Positions 1-6,909 of a stretch of DNA of 8,684 nt are shown here, piece after piece (within the stretch, counting starts at the first letter, position 1; each line of letters starts with the position of its first letter). Under the pieces are notes generated by a model. It had not been told where the DNA came from and made no database searches. It was given only the letters and a program-made list of their open reading frames with translations. The translations under genes and the position numbers were made by a program. This DNA comes from an uncultured Clostridia bacterium. GTDB lineage: Bacteria; Bacillota_A; Clostridia; TANB77; CAG-508. The stretch lies in contig CATKFT010000172.1 in assembly GCA_949747745.1 (NCBI GenBank), forward strand, positions 1 to 8,684, read 5' to 3'.

Positions 1-56
1 CGGCTTGTCAAGGTTTTGGGAATATTTTTTATATTTTCTTTTTTAGAGAAGTAATA

Positions 57-102
57 AAAAAACAAGGTTCTATTTTCTTTTTTAAACTGAACCTTGTTTT
101 TT
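57..102 (-). terminator. Rho-independent terminator downstream of sigH (works on both strands)
   Basis: A perfect 14-bp inverted repeat, AAAAAACAAGGTTC at 57-70 and GAACCTTGTTTTTT at 89-102, encloses an 18-nt AT-rich loop. On the minus strand the stem is followed by a run of U (A-run at 56-62), as expected for the end of the sigH transcript, whose stop codon lies only a few bases upstream. The plus strand also has a T-run, so the hairpin could equally stop a transcript entering from the left edge. Confidence 0.85.
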
Positions 103-104
103 AA

Positions 105-752
105 TTATTTATTATCTTTTTCTATTGTATTTTTTATTTTATTTGCTTTTTTTCTTATTCTTTGTATTGCTGTATCTACACTTTTTACTTTACTACCTAA
201 TTTTTCAGCTATTGCTAAATATGATTTCCCTTGTTTATAATAATATAATACTTGTCTTTCAAAATCACTTAGACTTTCATTTATTTGTTTTTCTATTGAA
301 CTATAGTATTCCTTTTTTGTTATTGTTTCTAGTGGGTCTTCTACTGTTTTTGTTTCTAATATTTCCATTACTTGTGTATCGTCATTTTCTTCATATGCTG
401 ATTGATTTAATGAAAATGCTGAATTTAATGGTATGTTTTTCTGACGGTTAGATGTTTTTATTGCTGTTATTAGTTGCCTTTCTATACATAGGTTTGCAAA
501 TGTTTTAAATGAGTTTTGTTTTTCAATATCAAACGACTTAGTTGCTTTATACAACCCAATCAATCCTTCTTGTATAATATCTTCTCTTTCTGCTCCTACT
601 ATAAAGAACTTGCTTGCTTTCATATTTACTAGGTCATTGTATTTGTTCATCATATAATTAAGAGCCATGTTGTCTCCTGCTTGTATAACTTCAATTACTT
701 TTTCATCTGGCATATTTATATATTGCTCATTTAGTGGATTTATTTCTGCCAT
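105..752 (-). CDS. sigH: RNA polymerase sporulation sigma factor SigH (Spo0H)
   Basis: Sigma-70 family factor of the SigH type, which directs core RNA polymerase to early stationary-phase and sporulation promoters in Firmicutes. The 215-residue protein matches the usual length. Region 2 covers about residues 35-110, including the core-binding and -10 stretch EDIIQEGLIGLYKA (57-70) and the SigH-typical ITAIKTSNRQKNIPLN (95-110). Region 4 covers about 160-205, with the helix-turn-helix around SYLAIAEKLGSKVKSVDTAI. The start is fixed by a full AGGAGG on the minus strand (765-770), 12 nt before the ATG. The gene has its own consensus sigma-A promoter and terminator and so looks monocistronic. There are no frame breaks and no in-frame CGG codon. 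A generic sigma-70 paralogue is possible, but the region 2.4 signature favours SigH. Confidence 0.93.
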   Translation of the reverse strand: MAEINPLNEQYINMPDEKVIEVIQAGDNMALNYMMNKYNDLVNMKASKFFIVGAEREDIIQEGLIGLYKATKSFDIEKQNSFKTFANLCIERQLITAIKTSNRQKNIPLNSAFSLNQSAYEENDDTQVMEILETKTVEDPLETITKKEYYSSIEKQINESLSDFERQVLYYYKQGKSYLAIAEKLGSKVKSVDTAIQRIRKKANKIKNTIEKDNK

Positions 753-799
753 ATGTATGTTGTACCTCCTAGAATTGCTATTGCTTGTATTTTAAGTGT

Positions 800-828
800 A
801 TTATATGTACAAAATTCGAGATTGTCAA
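800..828 (-). promoter_or_regulatory. Sigma-A promoter of sigH
   Basis: On the minus strand a perfect -35 TTGACA (complement of 823-828) is separated by exactly 17 bp from a perfect -10 TATAAT (complement of 800-805). It lies about 50 bp upstream of the sigH start codon. Both hexamers and the spacer equal the housekeeping consensus, so basal transcription of sigH should be strong. Confidence 0.88.
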
Positions 829-861
829 GTGTTTTTAATAGATTTTGTCAAAATAAATCTA

Positions 862-896
862 CTGGATAATGTTTTTTCTTCTAAACATTTATCCTG
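862..896. repeat. Imperfect inverted repeat in the sigH upstream region
   Basis: CTGGATAATGTT (862-872 region) and AACATTTATCCTG (884-896) form an imperfect hairpin with one mismatch and one bulged A around a short T-rich loop. It sits upstream of the sigH promoter and downstream of the transglutaminase-gene terminator. No U-run follows, so it is not an evident terminator. Function unknown. Confidence 0.35.
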
Positions 897-927
897 TAAC
901 AAAATAAAATCTAAGGATTAACTAAAT

Positions 928-975
928 AAAGAAAGAGCTAATTTTTTAATATTACTTATTTTTAGCTCTTTCTTT
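928..975 (-). terminator. Terminator of the transglutaminase-like gene
   Basis: A perfect 14-bp inverted repeat, AAAGAAAGAGCTAA (928-941) and TTAGCTCTTTCTTT (962-975), with a 20-nt loop. It lies about 40 nt downstream of the minus-strand stop codon at 1018-1020. On the minus strand the stem ends in a T-rich tract (TTTCTTTATTTAG). On the plus strand it ends in TTTCTTTTT, so it may be bidirectional. Confidence 0.85.
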
Positions 976-1017
976 TTACAATTTAATTTGAATTGCATTT
1001 GTTAAAACTAATTTTTT

Positions 1018-1947
1018 CTAATAACAATATTTTTCTGTATAATTTTTTCCATTATTAATATATTCTATTACTTCTTTACTTTTATTGGTTGCATATGTTG
1101 GATCCATATGTAGCCAGTTTGGTTTATCATAATATGTCATGCCTCCTATGCTTTCATCTTGTTTTTTAACATACACACTTATCCATGCATGATATGTATT
1201 TCCTACATATCCTACTACTAATTTACATGGAATATTTTGGCTCCTTAACATTCCACACATTAGAGCTGCATAGTCAAAACAAATTCCTTTTTTGGTTTCT
1301 AATATTTCATCTAGTTTGGGAGTATATCCAGATTTAACATTTTGTGCTTTTTCATAATCATAACTGATGTTATTTATTATAAAATTATAAATTTTCTGAA
1401 TTTTTTCATAATCTGTTTTTGCATTTTTAGTTAAATCTTTTGCTTGTTCAACTATTTTAGATGAGTTATTGAAATTTACATATAGATTTGAATTTAAAAA
1501 TGGATAATTTTCATTTAATAGTTTAATATTAAATGTTCCTGTAAGAATTAAAGCATACTTACTTTCAATTACATTTTCATAAATGTTAATTGTGTAACTG
1601 CCATTTCCCTCTGTAAGTGGTATACTTACCCATTCATTTTTTGGTATGCTATAAATATACTCATTTTTCTGACTTTTAACGGTTACTTTTATTTTATTGT
1701 TTGTGTCTTTTATACATTTTATAATTATATATCCATAATCAGTATTTGAATAGTCTATAATTCCCTGATCATTATATATATAATTATTTTTTGGATAATT
1801 TTGGTTTTGTGAATAAATAGTTTCTTGATATTCATTTTGAATATTAATTTTTCTAGAAATTATTTGCCGTACACTTAAAGATGCTAATAATAAAAAAGTA
1901 ATTTTGATACAAACAGAAAAGATTTTCCTAATGTTCCATTTTTTCAT
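1018..1947 (-). CDS. Membrane-anchored transglutaminase-like cysteine protease-fold protein
   Basis: Transglutaminase-like superfamily protein (papain-like fold; family members act as peptidases, amidases or cross-linkers; the substrate here is unknown). From the chosen start it has 309 residues: a basic N-terminus, one hydrophobic segment (about 9-26, a signal anchor or uncleaved signal), an extracytoplasmic region without recognisable motifs (about 30-165), then the transglutaminase core. The catalytic triad is visible: Cys223 in GICFDYA, His253 in YHAW and Asp282 in HMDPTY. The start is debatable. AGGAGG (1956-1961, minus strand) is only 2 nt from the ATG at 1951-1953 but 8 nt from the ATG at 1945-1947, so I prefer the latter; the longer form adds two residues. 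Oddity: codon 27 is an in-frame CGG (complement of 1867-1869), the only CGG in the window's genes that does not coincide with a frame break. Confidence 0.85.
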   Translation of the reverse strand: MKKWNIRKIFSVCIKITFLLLASLSVRQIISRKINIQNEYQETIYSQNQNYPKNNYIYNDQGIIDYSNTDYGYIIIKCIKDTNNKIKVTVKSQKNEYIYSIPKNEWVSIPLTEGNGSYTINIYENVIESKYALILTGTFNIKLLNENYPFLNSNLYVNFNNSSKIVEQAKDLTKNAKTDYEKIQKIYNFIINNISYDYEKAQNVKSGYTPKLDEILETKKGICFDYAALMCGMLRSQNIPCKLVVGYVGNTYHAWISVYVKKQDESIGGMTYYDKPNWLHMDPTYATNKSKEVIEYINNGKNYTEKYCY

Positions 1948-1991
1948 GTTCATTTCCTCCTGTTATTTATGTTATTAGTTTTAACTTGTCT

Positions 1992-2013
1992 TGAGATAAA
2001 ATATTTTATCTCA
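1992..2013. promoter_or_regulatory. Perfect 22-bp palindrome, candidate operator upstream of the transglutaminase gene
   Basis: An uninterrupted palindrome with half-site TGAGATAAAAT and no spacer. It sits 45 bp upstream of the preferred transglutaminase start codon and 57 bp downstream of the rdgB stop. No U-run follows on the minus strand, so it is a poor terminator candidate. The symmetry suggests a dimeric regulator site. I see no convincing -35/-10 pair nearby, so the operator role is inferred. Confidence 0.5.
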
Positions 2014-2069
2014 TGTGTAATTTAATATAGTTTTATTATTGCATAATAAGTGAAAAAAATCAATACTTT

Positions 2070-2639
2070 TTATAAAATTTTTTCCAATGCTTTTTTTCTA
2101 CTACTTATCATATTTTTTTCGTCTTTTGCTATTTCTCCCATTGTTTTCCCATTTTCTAATTCAAATATTTCATCAAATCCAAATCCTTTTTTTCCTCTAG
2201 GAAACTCTGCAATATATCCTTCTTGTTCTCCTCTTACTACTTTTATTCCTTTTTCATCACAATATGCAATACATGTTACATGTTTTGCTCTTCTTTTTTC
2301 TTTTGGCATATCTTTCATTTTTTCTAGTATGTATTCATTTCTTTGTCTTGCATATTTATTTGTAGCTTTATCTTCTCCAAGAAATCTTGCAGTTAACACT
2401 CCTGGCCATCCTCCTAGGGATTCTATTTCTAAACCTGAATCATCTGCTATACATGGTATATTTGTTTTTTCATATATATATTCTGCTTTTTTAATAGCAT
2501 TTTCTTCAAATGTTTCTCCATCTTCTTTTACTTTTATTTCTAATTCTATATCTTTTAATGATATTACTTCATAGTTAGATAATATATCTTGTATTTCTTT
2601 TAATTTTCCTTCATTATTTGTTGCTACTAATAGTTTCAT
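2070..2639 (-). CDS. rdgB: RdgB/HAM1 family XTP/dITP (non-canonical purine NTP) pyrophosphatase
   Basis: Cytosolic house-cleaning enzyme that hydrolyses dITP, XTP and ITP to the monophosphate plus pyrophosphate, keeping deaminated purines out of nucleic acids. It has 189 residues, close to the family's usual 190-200. Visible motifs are the nucleotide-binding N-terminus ATNNEGKLKEI (6-16), FEENAIKKA (44-52), the catalytic-acid motif ADDSGLE (65-71), GGWPGVLTARF (76-86), GFGFDEIFE (152-160) and EKNMISSRKKAL (174-185). Two family signatures are altered: the usual GFGYDPIF reads GFGFDEIF, and the usual SHR reads SSR. The start is supported by AGGAG (complement of 2650-2654) 10 nt before the ATG. 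The gene lies upstream of the transglutaminase gene on the same strand with a 122-bp gap, so co-transcription is possible but not shown. No in-frame CGG codon. Confidence 0.92.
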   Translation of the reverse strand: MKLLVATNNEGKLKEIQDILSNYEVISLKDIELEIKVKEDGETFEENAIKKAEYIYEKTNIPCIADDSGLEIESLGGWPGVLTARFLGEDKATNKYARQRNEYILEKMKDMPKEKRRAKHVTCIAYCDEKGIKVVRGEQEGYIAEFPRGKKGFGFDEIFELENGKTMGEIAKDEKNMISSRKKALEKIL

Positions 2640-2685
2640 AAATACAATTCTCCTCTTTTTACAATATGAACTATTTTTGTGTGAT

Positions 2686-2725
2686 ATGTTGACATAGTTC
2701 TTTATTTAAGATAAAATGTCAACAT
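2686..2725. repeat. 10-bp perfect inverted repeat spanning the rdgB/pilin divergent promoter region
   Basis: ATGTTGACAT (2686-2695) and ATGTCAACAT (2716-2725) are perfect inverted copies, 20 bp apart. Each copy contains a TTGACA hexamer, one on each strand, so the repeat may simply reflect two -35 elements facing each other, or an operator shared by both directions. A second, nested inverted pair, GAACTAT (2668-2674) and ATAGTTC (2694-2700), overlaps it. Confidence 0.5.
2689..2717 (+). promoter_or_regulatory. Sigma-A promoter of the pilin-like gene
   Basis: TTGACA (2689-2694), a 17-bp spacer and TAAAAT (2712-2717) form a near-consensus housekeeping promoter about 85 bp upstream of the preferred start codon. 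The minus-strand TTGACA (complement of 2717-2722) has no good -10 at the right distance, so an rdgB promoter in this region is less certain. Confidence 0.75.
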
Positions 2726-2801
2726 GAAGTAAATGTTTAGTATATTGTTTAAAAATTATAGCATACTAAAGAAAAAAATGAAAGGGGCAAAAGAATATAA
2801 T

Positions 2802-3538
2802 ATGAGAAAGAATAACAAATTTAAGAATTGTGAAATGATTAGAACTATGTATGAAAAACAAACAGGTATAACTTTGATAGCTCTTATGATTACTATTATT
2901 GTTTTATTAATACTTGCAGGAGTAACATTAAGTTTAACTTTAGGAGAAAGAGGTATATTTAAAACAGCAAATGATGCTAAGATAAAAACTGAAAGAGCCG
3001 AAATAATAGAAAAAGCAAAACTAGATATAGTAGATGTTCAAACACGGTAACATGGGAAAATTTACAGAAAAAAATTTAGTAGAAATACTAAATAAATATG
3101 GAACATTATCAGATAATGGAGAAGAAACAATACTAGATAAAATATTAACATCAACAGACAGAAAGCATGAAATAAAAGTAAGTGAAATATATGATATTCC
3201 ATTTGAAAATACAATCATAAAATTTAATATAAGTGGATTAAACTATACAAGTTATAATGGAGATTATGAAGTAGAAAATGGTACAACATGGGAAGAATTT
3301 ATTAATGCTACTTTTCCACAAGATTTTGATAATGGGTGGCATGTCATTTTAGATACTGGATATATAATTGCTAATGTAGGTGGAGGAGGATATATTATAA
3401 CATATCAGTATTTATGTGACTCTAACGAAAATGCAATAAAAAGAAACGACATTATAGCAAATCGGTAATTTTATTGTATCCATACTTGGTAGTGGGTCTG
3501 ATAATGCAGATTTATATGAGTCTCTTGGTTATAAATAG
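2802..3538 (+). CDS. Type IV prepilin-like protein, reading frame interrupted by two +1 shifts
   Basis: Secreted or cell-surface protein with a type IV prepilin N-terminus: the cleavage/methylation motif QTGITLIALM at about residues 20-29, followed by a hydrophobic helix (ITLIALMITIIVLLILAGVT). This type is common in Clostridia, with a long C-terminal domain containing KFTEKNLVEILNKYG, HEIKVSEIYD and TTWEEFI stretches. The frame changes twice, at CGG 3045-3047 (next codon TAA) and CGG 3463-3465 (next codon TAA). Skipping one C at each gives a continuous 244-residue protein reading ...DVQT-G-NMGKF... and ...IIAN-G-NFIVS..., ending at TAG 3536-3538. The start is uncertain. ATG 2802 follows AAAGGGG at 14 nt; ATG 2733, 2778 and 2847 are in the same frame. 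Codon use is more A-rich than in neighbouring purA. Taken literally the gene is a pseudogene in three pieces; I regard it as a recoded gene (see findings). Confidence 0.75.
3045..3047 (+). other. Candidate +1 recoding site 1 (CGG codon, pilin-like gene)
   Basis: The zero-frame codons are ACA CGG TAA. Dropping the C gives ACA GGT AAC ATG (T-G-N-M) and rejoins the downstream frame. The +1 frame has a TAG at 3031-3033 and the zero frame stops at 3048-3050, so the shift must occur within 3034-3050. This is the only CGG in that interval. Confidence 0.6.
3463..3465 (+). other. Candidate +1 recoding site 2 (CGG codon, pilin-like gene)
   Basis: The zero-frame codons are AAT CGG TAA. Dropping the C gives AAT GGT AAT TTT (N-G-N-F) and adds a 24-codon tail (glycine plus 23 residues) up to TAG 3536-3538. 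The shift interval is very narrow, 3458-3468, bounded by TAG 3455-3457 in the new frame and TAA 3466-3468 in the old one. Confidence 0.55.
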
Positions 3539-3600
3539 TAGTTAAACTTTTACTATAGTAAGTATAAGAAAAAACATTAGTATAGATAAATCAAATTTTT

Positions 3601-3638
3601 AAAATACAGCTAAACTTTATGTCTTGGCTGTATTTTTT
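3601..3638 (+). terminator. Terminator of the pilin-like gene
   Basis: AAAATACAGC (3601-3610) and GCTGTATTTT (3627-3636) form a perfect 10-bp stem with a 16-nt loop, ending in a T-run (3633-3638). It lies 62 bp after the restored stop codon, which supports the restored end of the pilin-like gene at 3538. Confidence 0.75.
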
Positions 3639-3676
3639 ATTTTCTCAAACATATTTTAAAAATAAACCTACATTTA

Positions 3677-3705
3677 TTGACTTTTTTTTACATTTATATA
3701 ATAAT
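3677..3705 (+). promoter_or_regulatory. Probable purA promoter region
   Basis: TTGACT (3677-3682) is followed by AT-rich DNA holding several -10-like hexamers: TATAAT at 3697-3702 (14-bp spacer, short), TAATAA at 3699-3704 (16-bp) and AATAAT at 3700-3705 (17-bp). The choice is unclear, but a promoter about 70 bp before the purA ribosome binding site is plausible. Confidence 0.45.
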
Positions 3706-3744
3706 TAATATGTTCTAAAGAAAAAAGTTTAAAGATTATTTTTA

Positions 3745-5045
<1,301 letters not shown>

Positions 5046-5056
5046 TATACCTTGAA

Positions 5057-5218
5057 AGTTCGCTATATAAAAGTGGCTCAAGTAACATGGACGATTTTCA
5101 TCGCCCCTATACAGTAAAATAGCACAAAGTAGTTTCACTTAGATGTTGTACTTTTCTTTACTTTTTTATGAACCTACAAGTGAAGAAAAGTACGATATCC
5201 ATCAAAATAATGCGAACT
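5057..5218. repeat. Intergenic block of nested inverted repeats between purA and the ibr operon
   Basis: The 190-bp gap between purA and the ibrA-like gene holds several inverted repeats: AGTTCGC (5057-5063) with GCGAACT (5212-5218) at its edges; GGACGAT (5089-5095) with ATCGCCC (5100-5106), one mismatch and a 4-nt loop; and GTACTTTTCTT (5148-5158) with AAGAAAAGTAC (5183-5193), a perfect 11-bp pair. TTCACTT (5133-5139) can alternatively pair with AAGTGAA (5178-5184). No ORF or clear promoter is visible. It may be a degraded palindromic or MITE-like insertion, or a leader with alternative foldings. Confidence 0.4.
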
Positions 5219-5242
5219 ATATGGTAGTAATAGAGTTTGGAG

Positions 5243-6581
5243 ATGAAAAAATTGCCTAAGAAATACTTAGCCAAAAATGTTTTAGATGCTACTTTTGAAC
5301 GTTTAGAGTTTATTTTTGATAATTTTGATAATGTGTATTTTAGTGTTAGTGGTGGAAAAGATTCATCTGTAATGGTTCAATTAGCTAATATGGTTGCAAA
5401 AAAGAAAAATAGGAAATTTGACGTTTTATATATTGATTTTGAAGCTCAATATAAGCTTACTATTAAGCATGTTTATGAACTTAAAACTTTATCACAAATA
5501 CGAGATTTCTATCACATTGCTCTTCCCATGGCTCTTAGAAATGCTGTTTCTATCCTACAACCTAAATGGATTTGCTGGGAAGAAGAAAGTAGAGAATTAT
5601 GGGTTAGAGATTTGCCTGAAGATTCTATTAATATTAATAATTGCCCTTTTTCTTGGTTTAAAAAAGGTGAAGAATTTGAAGAATTTATTGTTCAATTTGC
5701 TAATTGGTACCAAAAAAAATATGGTGGTAAGGTTGCTTGTGGTGTTGGTATCCGATGTGATGAGAGTTTAAATCGTTTTAGAACTATTGCTTTTGATGGT
5801 AAAATTATGTATAAGAAAAAAAGATGGACTACTAAAATTAGATTTGCTGATAAGTATATTAGTGTTTATAATTTTTATCCTTTATATGATTGGAAAGCTG
5901 ATGATATTTGGGGAGCTGTAAGTAACCTTGGGCTTATGTATAATGAAGTTTATGAGCTTATGTATAAAAATGGCCTTAGTATTTATGAACAGCGTTTGTG
6001 TCAACCTTATGGAGATGATCAAAGAAATGGATTAGATCAATTTAAGGCTCTTGAATATGATACTTGGGAAAAAGTTGTTAATCGTGTTAATGGTGTTAAC
6101 TTTGGTAATATTTATTGTAGAACTTCTGCTCTTCGGCAATCTCCAAACTTCTAAACCAAAGTTCATGAGTTGGATGGAATATTCTATATTTTTGCTTGAA
6201 AGTATTGGTATATATAATAGTGATTTAATGTTACATTATTATAGAAAAATTAAAAAATTCGCTAATTGGTATAAAAAACGTGATAATATTGATATTTGTG
6301 ATATTCCTGATGAGGCTGATAGTAAGCTTGAAACTCAAAAGAAGGTAATTTCTTGGAGAAGAATTGCAAGGGCTATTGAGAAAAATGATTTCTATATGAA
6401 ACGTCTTTGTTTTACTCAAACTAAAACTGATGATGAGGAATTACGAGAGCTAATTCATAAATGGGATAATTTATTAAGGTATGATACTTATTCTACTGAT
6501 AAAGATTTATTAAATTTTATTAAGAAAGAGGTGATAGAAAATGATTGTGAAGATGACAAACAAGGAGGAGAATTTTTATAA
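5243..6581 (+). CDS. ibrA: IbrA-like protein (PAPS reductase/ATP-pyrophosphatase family), one +1 shift
   Basis: Member of the PAPS-reductase-like superfamily with the DUF3440/IbrA architecture. In E. coli IbrA works with IbrB as an activator of prophage-encoded immunoglobulin-binding genes; the biochemical reaction is not established. Visible features are the ATP-pyrophosphatase P-loop VSGGKDSS (35-42), YIDFEAQY (63-70), GVGIRCDES (167-175), the NFYPLYDWKADDIW stretch (210-223) and EQRLCQPYGDDQRNGL (249-264). The frame changes at CGG 6134-6136 (codon 298). Skipping the C rejoins ...TSAL-G-NLQTSKPKFMSW... and gives 445 residues; otherwise the protein ends at 6154. Start: ATG 5243 gives the natural N-terminus, though the Shine-Dalgarno is weak (AGAG 5232-5235); TTG 5237 is in frame. 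The 3' end overlaps the next gene by 41 nt, and an IbrB-like gene follows, which supports the identification. Confidence 0.8.
6134..6136 (+). other. Candidate +1 recoding site 5 (CGG codon, ibrA-like gene)
   Basis: The zero-frame codons are GCT CTT CGG CAA, leading to TAA at 6152-6154. Dropping the C gives GCT CTT GGC AAT CTC (A-L-G-N-L) and opens a frame running to 6581 with coherent DUF3440-like sequence (MSWMEYSIFLLES, then ISWRRIARAIEKNDFYMK). Confidence 0.6.
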
Positions 6582-6909
6582 TTATATGGGTAAATTTTTC
6601 GGTTCTAGAATTGTTCAAACAGAAACAAAAGACCGTGTTTATGATGATAATAATAAAGTTTGGTATATTTATTTAAATCAAGATACAAAACCTTGTGCTT
6701 TTATTTCTGTTAGTGATAATGTTATAAAAAATATTTATTCTGTTAATGATAATTATTTAAAAAAACTTCTTTTGTCTTTAAAAAATGAAATTAGTATAGA
6801 ACCTAGTATTGTTACTAAAATTTATGAAGATATTTATGTACAATGTGGATTATATATTAATGTTTTAGATAACTATAAGCATTTTATAATGATTCGAGGT
6901 GATAAATAA
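6541..6909 (+). CDS. Uncharacterised 122-residue protein encoded between ibrA- and ibrB-like genes
   Basis: I do not recognise this family. The protein is 122 residues, mixed alpha/beta in appearance, with no signal peptide, membrane helix or metal-binding cluster. Notable stretches are VWYIYLNQDTKPCAFISV (about 38-55) and a C-terminal CGLYINVLDNYKHFIMIRG. It lies entirely inside the operon: its start overlaps the end of the ibrA-like gene by 41 nt in another frame, and its TAA (6907-6909) shares a base with the next ATG. The start at 6541 is supported by GAGGTG (6528-6533) at 7 nt. A strong AAGGAGGAG (6562-6570) precedes a second in-frame ATG at 6586, but the 15-nt spacing is too long. The only CGG inside (6600-6602) is out of frame and harmless. 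It is presumably a partner of the flanking Ibr-like proteins; function unknown. Confidence 0.7.
   Translation: MIVKMTNKEENFYNYMGKFFGSRIVQTETKDRVYDDNNKVWYIYLNQDTKPCAFISVSDNVIKNIYSVNDNYLKKLLLSLKNEISIEPSIVTKIYEDIYVQCGLYINVLDNYKHFIMIRGDK

Noticed and set aside
1..54. Open stretch on the plus strand from the left edge ending in TAA at 52-54, possibly the tail of an upstream gene; it also begins with CGG.
   Set aside because: Only 17 codons, low-complexity and Phe-rich; other frames are open too. Cannot be assigned, and no evidence ties the CGG at position 1 to a codon.
125..451. Long open frames antisense to sigH, rdgB, purA and the ligase-like gene, rich in Leu/Phe/Ile/Ser/Asn.
   Set aside because: They are composition-driven shadows of the real genes, with no ribosome binding sites or recognisable domains.
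5221..5259. Small ORF of 12 codons overlapping the ibrA-like start (ATG 5221 to TAA 5257-5259), a possible leader peptide.
   Set aside because: No clear Shine-Dalgarno and no regulatory codon pattern; probably chance.
6600..6602. CGG in the 122-residue gene considered as a sixth recoding site.
   Set aside because: It spans two codons (TTC GGT) and the frame is continuous on both sides, so it is not an in-frame CGG and no shift is needed.
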